DNA of 64,000 nucleotides from Cricetomys ansorgei (GCA_026225945.1 JAMJFZ010000199.1:64586001-64650000), one strand, 5' to 3'. Shown: positions 33,735-46,687, numbered from the stretch's first letter. Notes: generated by a model not told the origin, from the sequence alone. Translations and numbers: made by a program.

Positions 33735-34036
33735 TGCATATGGGTTCATGTGCCTGTGTGTGTACATGTGAAGGCCAGAGGTTGTTGTGGAGTGCCTTCC
33801 CCTACCATGCTCCACCTTATTTTTTGAGACAAGGTCTCACTGAACCTAGAGCTTGCCTTTTAAGCTATACTAGCTAGCCAGTGAGCCTCAAAGATCCTTC
33901 TGTCATCCACCTCATTCCTCCCCTCAGGGCTGACTGCCAACACATGCTGCTGAGCCTAACTGTTATATTAGGGCTGGAGAATCCAAGCTCAGATCCTAAG
34001 CTTGTACAGCAAGTTCATTACTCACTGGGCCATCTT
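33735..34036 (-). repeat. B3-type SINE with long tail
   Basis: On the minus strand the head has AAGATGGCCCAGTGAGTAAT and the body GCTAGCTAGTATAGC and AGTGAGACCTTGTCTCAAAA. The tail has CAACAACCTCTGGCCTTCAC and a TG/CA-rich run. Confidence 0.75.
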
Positions 34037-34037
34037 G

Positions 34038-34125
34038 TAAGGGCTGAGGGTATAAGTGTGCTGCTAGATACCTGTTTAGCATGCATAAAGCCCTAGACTT
34101 GATCTCCAGCACCACACACACACAC
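34038..34125 (+). repeat. ID-type SINE
   Basis: A degenerate tRNA-derived unit: GGGCTGAGGGTATAAGTGTG, TGTTTAGCATGCATAAAGCC, GATCTCCAGCACCACACA. Confidence 0.55.
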
Positions 34126-34555
34126 AGTTCTATAGACAAAGCTGCACATGCTTCTTTAATTACTAAGTTTATCATACTTAATACATAGAAATTAGATGTT
34201 TTAGCAAGTTTAGTAAGTTTGGTGTATGAGGAGTTCTTGAAGGTCTGTGTATCTCTACAAAATGGTACATCTACATACATTAAGGATTATGATTATTGTT
34301 AAGAAATTTCCAAAAACATTGGGAACTATGTGAAAAACAGAAATTCAGGCTGAGGTCATAGATAACCAAGTGGGAAGAGTTTGGAGATTTGTTTTACAAG
34401 TGAATGGGTTAGTGTGGGATTGCGATGGAGCTGAAGATCAGATTGAAGCAGCTAGGAAACACCATGCTATCCTGTGGGCTAAAGAGCAGTCGAGGCTGCT
34501 AGGACGCACCAGCTCCCTGGAAAGGTGAGCAGAACAGGACGCTCAGCAAGCTCCT
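34126..34555. other. Intergenic sequence, nothing recognised
   Basis: No recognisable element up to the LTR pair. Confidence 0.4.
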
Positions 34556-34870
34556 CCTCTTTTAGCCCTGGAGAGATCTTAGCTAAATATTATATATTGC
34601 CTGTATTCACATGAGCAAAAAGGAAAATACCTGGCAAGAGTTTGCCCTGTTCCTGATAACCTCCCTTTGTCCCTGAGGCCATGAGGCCAGGTGCCTGCCC
34701 TATGCAAATGAGACTCCTCCACCCAGAGTACCAGGACCCCGCCCCCTCTGGGGAAAGAGATATAAACAGGGAAAGCCTACCATTAAAGGAGAGTGTGACT
34801 TCCATCAGAAGGGCTTCCAAGACTTTATTTCTTCGCGTCTCGTCCGATTCTCAGACTGTGGTGGTCTGGG
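34556..34870 (+). mobile_element. ERV-type LTR, first of a tandem pair
   Basis: Promoter and polyadenylation signals lie in LTR order: TATGCAAATGAGAC (octamer), GAGATATAAACAGG (TATA), CCATTAAAGGAGAG (poly(A) signal), then TTATTTCTTCGCGTCTCGTC. It aligns piece by piece with the unit at 35062. A class II (ERVK) origin is my guess from the short U3-R-U5 layout. No coding remnants are seen. Confidence 0.6.
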
Positions 34871-35061
34871 CCCACATTAAGTCCACCCATGCCCGTCCCC
34901 TCCATGCGCCTTCCCGCCCCTAATTTTCCACCCCCTGCCAGGGTGGGAAATGGAGCTGAGAGTCCATCGGTTAAGGGCTGGGGCGGTGACTGCGTCATGT
35001 GCAGCGGGACAGAAATCAACACAATCCCAGGAAGTGAGAGCTAGAGGCGTTCAGCTGCTCT
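34871..35061. other. Spacer between the two LTR units
   Basis: A C-rich then G-rich stretch (CCACCCCCTGCCAGGG) of 190 bases that is not an obvious primer-binding site or gag remnant. Confidence 0.35.
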
Positions 35062-35470
35062 TCACCTTTGGCCCTGGCCAGATCCCAGCTAAATAGTAAA
35101 TATTGCCTGTTTCACAGAAGCAAAAGGAATGTGACTTGGTAGGTGCTTATCTGCCCTGTGGCTAAAAACCTAGGGTTGAGCCTATTCACTGATAGTATAC
35201 CTTCCTCTTTGTCTCTGTGAGACCCTGCCTTGTGAGGAGGCATGCCTTGGTATGGCCCTGGCGCCTAGCCCCATATGCAAATAAGGCTATCCCAGTGCAT
35301 TTGTCTAGGCCAATGGATTCCCCACCCTGAGTACCCAAGACCCTCTCCTGGTTTTGGATATATGTAGCAGACACCCCGCATTAAAGAGAGATCTGCTTCC
35401 ACCAGAAGAGAGTCTCAGGACTGATTCGTTGTGTCTCCTTCATTCATTCTCAGTGCAGGGAATCAGGGTC
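35062..35470 (+). mobile_element. ERV-type LTR, second of a tandem pair
   Basis: Same order as the first unit: GGCCCTGGCCAGATCCCAGC, TAAATATTGCCTG, ATATGCAAATAAGG (octamer), TGGATATATGTAGC (TATA-like), CGCATTAAAGAGAG (poly(A) signal) and GATTCGTTGTGTCTCC. It is about 90 bases longer, mainly in the U3 part. Confidence 0.6.
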
Positions 35471-35656
35471 TACAGTGGTCCCAGAACCCTGTCCCCTTGC
35501 TCCCACACTCCCCCAGGGCGAGTTCTCTGCACCTGGCCAGTGCAGAGAACTGGGCCAAAACCCAGCCAGCTGCAGGCTGGGACAGAGCAGAGACAGCGTG
35601 GGAGACCATACTAACAGGTTAGGAAAATAGCTAAAAGATCAAATATGTGACCCAGT

Positions 35657-35684
35657 GATGGTGGTGGTGGTGGTGATGATGATG
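35657..35684. repeat. (TGG)n(TGA)n short tract
   Basis: GATGGTGGTGGTGGTGGTGA followed by TGATGATG. Confidence 0.85.
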
Positions 35685-35989
35685 CAGTTTATCATAAAGA
35701 AAGGCAGAGCATCATGTACTCAAAATGTAACTTGCATAAATGTGGGTGATACAGGAGATTTGGGTGTTGTATCTTTCTCAGCCTTTTTGTGACGTGTCCC
35801 AAGGACCTAAGATGCTGGGCACTCACAGTCATCAAAGATTGACCTTGGACAGTGACTCCAAGTTGGTTGCCAAAGATTAATGATGAGGAATTAGGAAACA
35901 TGAGAGAACCTCCAGGAATGGAAGGGGTTCCCAAGATTGGAAAAAGTCTATTGGACTTACTTTGTCTAGGATTGTTTTTGTTTTGCATT

Positions 35990-36142
35990 TGTTTATTTAG
36001 GAGAGGGCTGTACCATGCCTGTATGTGGAGATCAGGACATCACTTGCAGCGGTTCTCTCCTACCAAGAGGGTTCTGGAACTCAAAACTCATCATCAGGTT
36101 CAGCAGCAAGCACCTTTACCCACTGAGACATCCTAACAACCT
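35990..36142 (-). repeat. B2-superfamily SINE
   Basis: On the minus strand GTTAGGATGTCTCAGTGGGT, AAGGTGCTTGCTGCTGAACC, GAGTTCCAGAACCC and AGTGATGTCCTGATCTCCAC follow the order of a tRNA-derived rodent SINE. Confidence 0.7.
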
Positions 36143-37005
36143 CATCTGGGGGTTTTATAGAACATTAGCAAGAACTGGACAAAGACCGAGGTAATCTCAG
36201 AGTGGTTAATTCTCTAAACTGTATTAGGCTAAGCCAATGGTGGGCCCACATGCTCTGTACATGTCCCCTTTGCCCAACCAGGCAGTTAGGAGTGATTGAA
36301 GCAGTTCTCTGTCCATCTTCTGACTCCAGCTTTGACCTTGATTGTCTGCTAGCTGTTAGTCACTGGACAGTGTTTTCACCTTCCAACTTTACAGGTGTCT
36401 CAAGTACTGTTAGTTAAACTGAGCTCTCTTTTCTTGCATTAAGTGGTCAGCTTGTAGCTTTTTCATGGTAGGGAGTTAGCTCTATCCCAACTACCAGGTG
36501 CATGTGCCGTCTTTATTGGCTACCTCATATTTAGATCCTTGTTTCCTTCAGTTTCCTAAAGTGGATGCAGGCTTGCTAGTGCATCCTTATAATTCAGTCT
36601 GTTAGAATTAGCTGTATTAGAAACAAGGATTTATGAAAAGACAATAATGCCTTCCAAGTGTTGCTCAAGGATTCGGGGTGGCCTGTGGTCACTGGCCCGG
36701 AGTACTGTTCTTCCTATTGTCTAGTTTAGTCATCTCTCACCTAGCTCCAAGCCCTCTTACATTCAGTGCTCTAAACTGTCATTTTAACTCTTAATTTCCC
36801 TTTCTCCTCAGCCTGTTCTCATTGCAACATGTGTGAGCAACTTGGAGTTGTCACAGTGGGTCTTTTTCCCTCACTACCTATAGATAGTTAACTTCTGCCT
36901 CAAGAGCATTGGGGAGAACTTGTTCTTGAAGCTTGTTGACATTGTGCTTGAACTTGCTTTGAAGTAGAACCAATCAGTAAACACAAGCTTCAATTTAAGT
37001 CACCT
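36143..37005. other. Intergenic sequence, nothing recognised
   Basis: Pyrimidine-rich, unique-looking DNA. Confidence 0.4.
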
Positions 37006-37007
37006 TG

Positions 37008-37225
37008 GAGCCAGGCCCAGTAGCACAGGCCTATAATCCCAACCATTCAGAAGGCTGAGGCAGTAGTATCAAAAGTTTACAGCTATTCTGGGCAATGTAG
37101 CAAAATACTGTCTCAAAGGAAAAAGGAAAAAAGGAAAAGGTGAGAAGGTAGCTGAGGCTATACTTCAGGAGTAGAGCATTTATCTGGCATGTACAAGGTC
37201 CTGGATTCAATCCCCAGTTCAGGAG
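37008..37225 (+). repeat. Composite SINE: B1-like unit followed by ID-like unit
   Basis: The first half has GCCTATAATCCCAACCATTC, AAGGCTGAGGCAG and ATACTGTCTCAAAGG (B1-like). The second half has AGCTGAGGCTATACTTCAGG, AGCATTTATCTGGCATG and GGATTCAATCCCCAG (ID-like). Confidence 0.65.
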
Positions 37226-38100
37226 AGTGGAGTCACCTTGAAGGACTCTGTTCGAAGAATCTATCAGCCACTGGCCCAGAGGCTGTGAATTTAATGCACC
37301 TGGAAAGAAGATAATCCTCTTTGGGGTCTAATAAGCACACTTCTGGAAAAGTACAAAAATGAGGTTTACAGAGATAGAGAAATTGGACAGATCAACAGCA
37401 ATGCTTCTTACAAACAGGCTTAAGTATACGCCGGAAAGACTTGTGTTCTTAAGATACCCAAAGCATATAGGAGCAATTACATTAGAGACCTGCTTGAAAC
37501 AGGATCATTTTACTAAATGTTTAAGACATTCTGATTTTAAGGTTTTAAGTTTTGTCTCATCAGTTGGGTTTAATTAGGTTAAGGGAATGTGACAACACTT
37601 ATGATTGTTAAATATATTTTAGGAGTAAGTAGGCCATGGAAAGAAAGAGGAGAGGATGATCCTGGACCCCAGCAATGAAGAAGAAAACAGAACCTGGAAT
37701 GTTGCCAGGCCCATAGCAAGGATCCAGTAAACACTGGAGGGATGAATAAGGATTTATTTCAAGAGTGAAGCCAGTAGTAGATAAGGAAAGAGGAAAAAGG
37801 GACATGATTAGACATTTATTTTGTAGTATATAAACAGCACTATTTTAGGTGTCAGAATAGAGGACAGATTGGGGGAGAGTGCTTTAATATGTAGTATCCA
37901 GGCAGGTTCAATGGGCACTTCAGCCCAACATGGAAATAACCACACAGCTATTAGAAAGATTTCAATGACCCACATGGAGATGAGTCGCCCATCCACCTTT
38001 CTAGGGCACAGGCAGGTTTAAACACTGTTAAAAATCACTGTCAGAATGAATGGTAAACTTTTTAAATTCTTATTATAAGTACAACTCATGCTCACTCATC
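37226..38100. other. Intergenic sequence, nothing recognised
   Basis: No exon or named repeat recognised. Confidence 0.4.
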
Positions 38101-38109
38101 TTTATGTAA

Positions 38110-38600
38110 ATAAGAAAAAGTGACAAGACTGGAGCAATTTGACTCCCTGACTGGCACTCGATTGCCTCTCCTGTACCGCTCTAGCTGCCTTAGCAAAAGA
38201 ATTGCCAGCTAAGTCTACGTTAGGCCTAAACCAGCCACCTTGAATCTTCAGGAACTCTCTTGAGAAAGCTACAGGAAGATTGCTGATTACTCTGCCTCCT
38301 GAGAATGTAGTCTCAGCCAGGGCCATTGGAACAGTGTGTGCTGCAGCTTTTACCTGTCTGAGGCTTCAGTGAACTCCTAATTATCCAGAAGCCATTTCTA
38401 CCTGGCCAGAGCAGGAACACTTCCCCAAAGGCTTATGATGACTGGTGCTAGAGGCACGGACTTTGACAAGCAGGCTGTCCAAGCTCTATTGAGGAGTCCA
38501 CTGGGAGACACTCCTGTGCTGCCTCCCCTGGTGTTGCAATAAAAGCCATAATCTCTCAGGTGGTCATTTTTTTTCCTACCGTCTTTCAGTAGTACAGCCA
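38110..38600 (+). mobile_element. Possible LTR (unclassified)
   Basis: The stretch ends with GTTGCAATAAAAGCCATAAT (poly(A)-signal region), then CTCTCAGGTGG and a T-rich block, as LTR R-U5 regions do. The start is not defined and I recognise no family. Confidence 0.3.
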
Positions 38601-40590
38601 AGCTGGTGACACAGAAGAGCAGAGTGGTAGTGGCAACAGCTGAGCAGTAGGCAGGCCAAGCTGCAGACATGGCAAGCCATCTGATACACTGGCAGCCACA
38701 GAGGCAGCTGAACAGATCAAGTGGCCAGGGTATGGTGAAGTGCCGTTAGAGGAGAGATCAAGGAAGGTGGAAAGCTGAGACCAAAGCAGGACAAAAAACT
38801 GTAACGAGCCAGAGAAGAGAAATTGCAGGCCATGGTCACCAGGAGAGTACCAGAGAGCTGTGTGGTCTTTAGAACCAGTGGTCTTATCAACCCTGTGCAA
38901 GAGCTATAAAACTGTCCAGTGGAAAGGGCTGAGGAGTCCTGGCTTCCAAGGCCTACACAAGAGCTGCAATACTTGTTCAACCAACAGACCTGATACCAGA
39001 GGCCTATTAAACTAGAGTATCTTCTAGAGCTGCTCATACCTGCCTACTGCTGCCAGACATGGAAGGAAACTAGTTTCCACATGAGCTTCTTACCTAACTA
39101 CCATTTCTATTTAAGTAAAACAAAAGAACCACAGCCAGTGAGTTGTTACCAGCTGAAGGAATTACTTACTCCAGGCTACATGAGTGAATGGAAAATCAGG
39201 CCACAAATAATTTTGTGAAACATTCTTCTGAACTGTGTTTATAAGAACCCCATGTTATGAATTCTAGGTACACAGGCAATCTTTGGAAATTCTAGGTGCA
39301 GCAGGAGTTTTCTAGAAGACTCTCAGAGTTAAACACCCTGTTCTACTGAGTTCATTTGTGGACCTTCAGGCCATATAGAGCATTTGGAGTGCTGGGAACT
39401 ACTGCTACATAAAGGAGCTTTCTTGTTTCTGCCAAAGTGGGAAGAAATGACAAGGGATGAAATAACCAGTCATGTCATGTAGACCAAGTTCCTGGGGTTT
39501 TCTATACTGTTTGATCTCCGATAGGCTTCACACTACTGTGAGGTAGGAACACACAGACAAGAGTTAACCATATTATGGTCACAGGTGACAGTAAATTCAT
39601 CTACCAGAATGTAAGCCTCAGGACAATCCCCAGGAATTCTTTCATCCCCTGCATCATCTAATTGTCCGAACAATGACCTCAGAGAAGGCTTGGTGGGGGG
39701 AGAGCATTCGCAGGCCACATGGCAAGGGAAAGGTGGGCAGGGCTGGAGAGAAGCAACCCTGAAGACCTTTAGTCAGAGTGGTGAGAGTGACAGAAAAGAA
39801 ACCTAACTGCATTGCTGATAGGCCCCCAGTTCTGCTGAGCTGCCACACTCCCCACACTCGCCGGCCTTTGTTTAACCCTCTGGCATGCTATATGCACCTG
39901 GATTACACTGAGTGTTGGTCAGTTGCTGGGAGTCTTTTAGCCCCATGAGAAGTGGCAGCTGATTTTCTTCTACTAGTGAACTCTAGCTCAAGTGTCAATG
40001 GTTACACTTACCATCCTTCTGCCCAGCCTCCACAGATTTGGGTGTGGGAGGAGAGCTTTCTATCATAGCAGTTTTCGCACATTCCTTTCTAGCCAAGGAG
40101 CTCCCAGGGTAGTGGAGGAGACAGACAGAGGTTGTTTAGAGGACACACACAGGATTCATCTCAAACCAAACAAGTTGTTTTCACCTGACATCTCACCCTT
40201 TCTCAAAAAATGCCACACCCTTTTACACCTGAAGGTTCCCCCACCACTTTTCTACCGGATGGACTCCTTTACCATCCTTTAAAAACCCAGACCAAATGTG
40301 CCCCGCTCTGTGAATCTCTGACCTTCCAGGGAGTTCAGTGACTCTCAAAGCCATTTTTATGATTTTTACATACGTACCATACCTGTTAACACACTTGTCT
40401 TCTGCTTAACAGGAGGCATCTGACGGTAGCAGCAGGACCAGCCAGCTTCTCTATGACCTCCCCCAGATAATCTGAATCTGCATGGTTCAACAAGTTGCTA
40501 GACAACTGCCACCTTAGTGTGAGGGAGAAAAACAACCATTGTACTGATAACTGAATAACTTTGGGGATCAATTCATTATGAAAAAGGAGC
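38601..40590. other. Intergenic sequence, nothing firm
   Basis: The 38600-39060 part is A+G-rich and may be internal sequence of the element before it. No coding remnants are recognised. Confidence 0.35.
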
Positions 40591-40594
40591 CAGC

Positions 40595-40690
40595 TTGCTC
40601 ATTGATTCCTTTAACATTTGTGGAAGGTCTACCATGGTCCAAATCATTCTAAGGATACAGACCAGAGGATCTGCATTTTTTTCCACTAAC
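40595..40690 (+). repeat. L2 LINE fragment
   Basis: CATTGATTCCTTTAACATTT, GAAGGTCTACCATGGTCC and TCTAAGGATACAGACC match the order of the L2 3' region. Confidence 0.45.
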
Positions 40691-42320
40691 TTAAGAGCTC
40701 AAAAGAGAATGAAGCCTAAAAAGATGAGTGTGGCACAATGCACCATGCATGAGAGAGAAGCAGGAAAGAACATATGTCCTGAAGAGTCAGAAGGACAGCT
40801 GGAGGCTAACTCAAGACAGCTTGGTGGTCCTACAGAGAATACACTGACTCAAGATCCAGAAGTAGGATAGAGAAAACTAGGCTTGGGTTAGGCAAAGACA
40901 TAAGGATCACTCTAGTGCATTCAAAAGCTGCCTTTTTTGGCTAACACCATTTAAGTGGCTCTTTGTGTCATTCCCAGAGTCCATACCCACAACTGAAGCC
41001 CAATTCAATATGACTTACTTTTCTAGAAAGGAGTTTAGGACACAGCCATGAAAAATGGCTGAGGGAGGACATGAGATGAAGTGGTCATCTACAATCTAAA
41101 AAGAGGCCTTGGACTAAAACCAACCATGCAAATTCCCTAGTTTTTGACTTCTAAAATAGGACTTCTTCTTGAACTGTGGCATAATAGAGGCCTGCTAGGT
41201 AAGACAGCCATTCTGATATTTGCTATGTTGCCCCGAGCCAACTGATGGATAAGCTTTAAGAAACAGACATGAATGCTGCTTATTAGAATGTAGAAAAATG
41301 TGGATTCTGATTATCTAACTGGTCGATCCTCCATGGGTCACATTTTGTCTCCATTCCCCCAAAGAGCACCTTGAATATGTTGTGTACTGTGTTGCTAAAT
41401 GGCACAGCTGCTTGGCGCCTCAAAATAGGCAATCTAGGCAGAAGTTAATAAAGAGACTGAGGAGGATGGAGTTGGGGTTAAGGAAGCAGAAAGGAGCTAG
41501 TACAGAACTTCCCTGCTTTCCTCTCACATTAGACCTGCAGGGATGGAAGTAGATCCTGGAAAGCAACATGCCACCAGCCCTTTTTCTTAGCCAAGGAGCC
41601 TAGGGAACAAACAAATGGCCAGATATTGCACTCTTCCTAGATCTCTGGCCTTCCAAAGCCTCCCCTTGAGCTGAAGCCAATCTATATACAAGTCTTGGCT
41701 GCCCTGCATTTCACTGGGAGGGCCATGAGCCACGAGGCTGGCATTTGCGATCAACTCTGTTCTATGCTTCACACATAAGGGACAGTTCCAATAAAAGCAT
41801 ATTTCAACCCGGGACAGAAGTAGACAGTCAAAGTCTGTCATCATAAGCTCCTATGCATTCAGGTCCTACAGGACCTAGCTTGGAGATAAATGCTATAACG
41901 GCTGATAGACTGTGTGTGACGGACCTTGAAAGAAAAGTGTCCATGGGAAACTCAGTCATCACCAACTGTTTAAGAAGTTTGAAATAAAAGAAGTAGCCGC
42001 TTTGTCTTTCTACGATACCACCCAGATGTCCAAATAGACTGGAGGACTTAGCCATTTGTTTCTTGACTTTGTTCACTTCCATTCCTAGGAGTCATGGAAT
42101 TGCTTTTGGTGCATCTTGACTGGTATAGGATCTTCCACTAGCTGAAGTAAGTAATCTCATGTCACTGTCCACAATACAAAAGCTCAGGAGAGTGAGTGAG
42201 GTGAGCTTAGTGTGTTCATTCTCAGCTCCTATATCTCCCACCTACCCATAAAATGTGATAGCTGCTATCCTGCTAAATCTTGGGTAAGGGCCTTGAGAGA
42301 CTGGGAGATGGAGTGAGCTC
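40691..42320. other. Intergenic sequence, nothing recognised
   Basis: No exon or named repeat recognised. Confidence 0.4.
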
Positions 42321-42324
42321 TAAA

Positions 42325-42500
42325 CCAAGTGTGTTAGTCATGTTCCTCAGTACTGTTACAGAGCATATGACAAAAGCAACTTAGGAAGGATTTCCTCTGG
42401 CTATGGACTGAGTGCACATATCCAATCACTGGCAGAAGGCATGGTGGCAGCTGACTGCATGACGGCAGGAATGTGCAGCTAGGTGTCCTCACCTTGTATC
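42325..42500 (-). mobile_element. MaLR-type LTR fragment, minus orientation
   Basis: GTGTTAGTCATGTTCCTCAG, GACAAAAGCAACTTAGGAAG and GCAGAAGGCATGGTGGCAGC on the plus strand are the antisense of a MaLR LTR 3' half. Confidence 0.6.
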
Positions 42501-44475
42501 TCGGTAGAGCAGGAAGCAAAGACAGGAGTGCCAGCACAGCTTTCCTCCTTTGTCCATTTATTCAGGCTATATCTTCAGCTCTTAGGGTACTGTCACTCAC
42601 ATTCATAATTGTGGATCTTTCTGGAAATACTATCACACGCACACCGAAATTGTATCTCCTAGTGATTCTAAATTCAGTCGAGTTTGTAAAATTATTATAT
42701 TCAGTCAAGACAACAAAAAGAAGGACACTAAGGAGATGGTAACCAAGATGTCTCTTCTTGATAGGGGCAGCACAGATGCTGACTAATCAGAATACACTGT
42801 TGGTTCAAGGTTCACCCCTCTAATTTTAGCATCTCAGGCAAGAGGTCCTATGGACCCTGGACACATGACTAGGCTGGGAAATGGCTGTCAGAGTTACTGG
42901 GATCTCATCCTGGCTTCATCTTGACTCCCTGGTATTTATCATCTCCATTGAAAAAATTAAGTCACAGAGAGCATAGTATAGACTTTAGGATTTATTACAG
43001 AGTAAAATGTAGCAACCCCCAAATAAGAGTAGACAATGGTCAGAGAAACCATTATGCAGGGCACACTCTTAAGAAGTTAAGAATAGACAAGTGGCCAAAG
43101 GGTTCCTTGTGCCAAGTTACATTTTTAAGCAGCCTTTGTTCTGTTTCTTGATTTTTTTGGAACAGACCACTTCCTGAGGAGTGTTTTTCTGCACAGATGA
43201 TTGACAGGTCTATTTGGATTGTCTCTTAAGAGAGAGGACAATAGTATGACTTTGTTGTTTTGTTTTGTTTTAAAGAAGCCTCTGGCTAGATAGTGATCTT
43301 ATGATCTTTGGGGAAGGTTAGAATGTCATTTTGCCATTCAGGACCAGGACCCAGGGCCCACTCTTCTAACTAGTCTTCAAACTACAGATTCAGTCCCTGG
43401 TGTCACAAGCTGCTGATTATAAGGGCAGGGGGTACATCCTCACTGACTTTCCTGCTAATATCTGCCTAGCTACCTAATATCAGAATGCAGGGGCTGGGGC
43501 ATCCACTGTTATTAAAACAGTAAATATGGAAATACCTTGCTGTTGCAATAACTGCTGTGATCATACTAGTATGCACAGACTGACTGGCACCTGATGACCA
43601 CTTTGGTCTCAGATAGTTTGAGACTTTGTTTTAGGTCTGGGTTTTAGTGCTAGAAATCCTGGTTCCGAGATCCTTATTAGTCCTACCCAGAACATTATTG
43701 TACTAGCTGTGGTATCTACAAGTAAGGTTCAGCAAGGACTGGGCCTACACAGGTACTGTCTTCAGAGGTAGAGAAATCTACTCACCTCCTCAGTTAAAAT
43801 TCTGCTCTCCCAGTAACTCATGCACACAAGCTTTCCAATATTCTGGTTCACCCTCATCGTGGCCCCCTTCTACCCAGTTCCAGTTGGATGTGTGCTACCA
43901 TGCTCTCTACTGGAGAGAAGTCTCCCATTTGATATTATCATGCTCTCCTTTATTTGGCTTATTTCTCTCTCATCCCCATGCCTCTGGGGTTTACCTACTC
44001 AAAGAAGATTTTCTGACCTAACCAGGTGGATAAAGGCTAGTATCCTGCATCTCTCCTTTGCAAGCATTGCTGAATATCCTAAATACTATCATCACCTGCT
44101 TAATGATTTTTCTCCCTAGAACTTCAGGGCACAAGTTTCCAGTGGCTAGCAAAGAAAGAACATTCCACCAATTTTCAATGAAACAAACAGCTAGCTAAAG
44201 CATATAGGTAAGCTTGGCCCTTCTCATATGCTAAGAAAACTACATATGACTGTCAGTTTGGTATTGGTCCCTATATCCTGCGTGAACAAGAAAGCCCTAC
44301 CTTTAGCTTTCCACTGTGAGGCAAGGCCTAGCGCTGAGAAGAGCAGGAGCCTAATACTCAGTAATTACCACATGGCTGTTAATTATGTATTTATTCATTC
44401 CTTTACTTAATATAATTACCTAATTCATGAATTTCATTCATCACATTAGCAAATTCATTCCATTAATATCATCTT
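42501..44475. other. Intergenic sequence, nothing recognised
   Basis: A (GTTTT)-like patch at 43249-43270. No exon or named repeat recognised. Confidence 0.4.
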
Positions 44476-44479
44476 TTCA

Positions 44480-44830
44480 TTTGAAACCCGTGGTAGACCA
44501 GTCCAGAAACTGAGGATACCATGAAGCATGAGATGGACAAGGACCCTTCTCTCATGGTATCTGGGATGACATTCAACAAACAAGCACAGAGAACTTCATC
44601 TAAGGACTGGCATATTGAGAAAAAAAGTGGTAGTGATTTTTAGAGAGTATGTGGAAGATAAAGGGAAATGATTCTTTGGGAGGAGTAGTCTGGAAAAATC
44701 TCTCCATGGATGTGACATTCAAAGTGAAGCCTGAGTGATGAGAGAGAAACAGCTGGATGGAAATTAGTCTACACTGAGGAAATGGCTGGTGCAGAAGTTC
44801 TGAGGCCAGAGGAAAGCCTCTGTGCATGAG
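44480..44830 (+). repeat. L2 LINE fragment
   Basis: ACTGAGGATACCATGAAGCA, GACAAGGACCCTTCTCTCAT, GATGTGACATTCAAAGTGAA, GCCTGAGTGATGAGAGAGAA and GTTCTGAGGCCAGAGGAAA run in L2 order over 350 bases. Confidence 0.65.
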
Positions 44831-45540
44831 AAGCAGAAGGCAAGGGGAGATGGGTGCTCTGCAAGATCAGAAGACCATTGCTCCTCACCTCTTATAGAAA
44901 TGTCCTCTTTTGGACTTGGTACACTCTGAAATATAAAATCCAACTTTCTAAAAACTACAAAGAATTTTTTTAAGTTCTACCTATTTTGTTAGAAACATGA
45001 GTCAACATTATGACTACAAACTAAACTTATCTAATGATCTCAAAAGTCAGGCATTTTTTTTTTATGGTAAAAAAACATATAATGTAAATATTTTCCATTT
45101 TGCAGGTCATAGAGTGCCCGCTGAAAGTACTCCACTCTTCCCTGTGGAAGCAATCAAAGGTAACTTGTGAATGAATGGATTGTAGCTATGTTCCAATAAT
45201 ACTTTATTTGCAAAAACAGACAGCAAGTGAGATTTGGCCCCTAGACTGTAGTTTGTCAGCTTATCACTAACGTCTAATGATAAGTTTATTATTTTAAAAG
45301 ATTTCAATTTTTTGGTAATTTAGTACTTACCATGAGCCAGACAAACAGGACATTTGGGGAGTATTGCTATGATCTGGAATTGAGCAAGATGCATTTATCC
45401 AGGCATAGTTGTAAGGGAGCCCCTGAATGAAACCTTATTGCTGTATACTATTTGTGATACCATTCTATTGAGAAGCTTTTCAGACTGCAGTATCAGCATT
45501 GATTTATTTCTTAGTTTGACAAAGTTAAGCACTGATTTGT
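44831..45540. other. Intergenic sequence, nothing recognised
   Basis: No exon or named repeat recognised. Confidence 0.4.
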
Positions 45541-45546
45541 TAGTTT

Positions 45547-45662
45547 GATAAGAGGTAGCCTGATCTGGTCTGAAACTCACTGTATAGCCCATCTGGCTTC
45601 AAATTTGCAGCATTTTTCCTGCCTCAGCCTCCCAAGTTCTGTGGACCACCGCAGCCAACTCA
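45547..45662 (-). repeat. B1/B4-like SINE fragment
   Basis: TGGTCTGAAACTCACTGTAT, CATCTGGCTTCAAATTTGC and CCTGCCTCAGCCTCCCAAGT are the antisense of a 7SL-derived unit. Confidence 0.65.
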
Positions 45663-45845
45663 GTTATTCATATTATAAAATATTTTTTTCTACTGCCAAG
45701 CCAAAGCCAATTTGCCCTCCACAATGGACTGGTAGTCATCTACTGTCATAGGTGGAATAACTGACATGTGGCATGAAAGGGAGGGCAAACCGAAACTGGT
45801 ATAAGCCAGCAAGTATAGGCATGGGCATGCAAGCCTTTCTAAAAG

Positions 45846-45876
45846 GTAGCAGCATTATGAAGGTTGAGAACCACTG
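45846..45876 (+). mobile_element. URR1-type hAT terminal fragment
   Basis: GCAGCATTATGAAGGTTGAG followed by AACCACTG is the intact terminal inverted repeat of the elements at 5134 and 28019, in the opposite orientation. Confidence 0.65.
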
Positions 45877-46685
45877 ATTCAGGTATTTTGATGTCTAACT
45901 AAGACACTTAGACTAGACAGCAGCTTGTGAAAAGTTCCTATGAAACAGGTGACCCAATGATCCCACAACGGGGCTCAGCTCTTCTGGCTGGACTAGCAGC
46001 AGAGCGTTGCAGTAAGCTCAGGGCATCATGCTGAAAGGTGTAAGGACCCATGCTCACTGACTTCTGCCCCATCACACAGGGCAGGTAAGTCTGCATGAAA
46101 TGCACGCCCATACCAAGATTCTCAAATGCTTCTACTAGTGAAAATATGAGCCTGTGGTTTAATAAAATGTTTCATAGCTTGTAGCAGCATTCCTGAAGAT
46201 TGCATTCCTGAACAGAGCTTTTGCATGTTGGCATTTTGGTGCTCTGTTAAAAACACCCTACTAGTATACATCAGAGTGTGTACAGTGAGATATTTAAATT
46301 ATGCGAAGTACAATTCACCTCTCTTCTTTTGTAATCCATTTTTTCCCATTAACTTGTTCTAGACTTCTTACGAGATGTAGCAAAATTTATTACTTTATTT
46401 TTACTTGGAAATTTTGTCAGTATATTATAATTATTGTATTCCAATGTCTAAAGCAATCCTTAACTACTCTTCTTAGAATTGTACTGTAAGTAAAGCAAAT
46501 ACTTCCCACTAAGTACTTCCATCAAACTAATCATGTATTAAGGATGATAGTCTATAATACAGACAAACCCAGGAGATGCACTGACCTCATAAAATCTTTC
46601 AAGCATGAAAATCTGGGACATGGCTTTCATCCAAATGTAGGGCGTGTAAAAAATTAAAAAGAAAACTTCATGTTTCAAAACTTGT
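45877..46685. other. Intergenic sequence, nothing recognised
   Basis: No exon or named repeat recognised. Confidence 0.4.
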
Positions 46686-46687
46686 TT

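Noticed and set aside
34590..35614. Open frames across the tandem LTR pair
   Set aside because: They lie in LTR promoter and polyadenylation regions; no retroviral protein remnant is recognisable.
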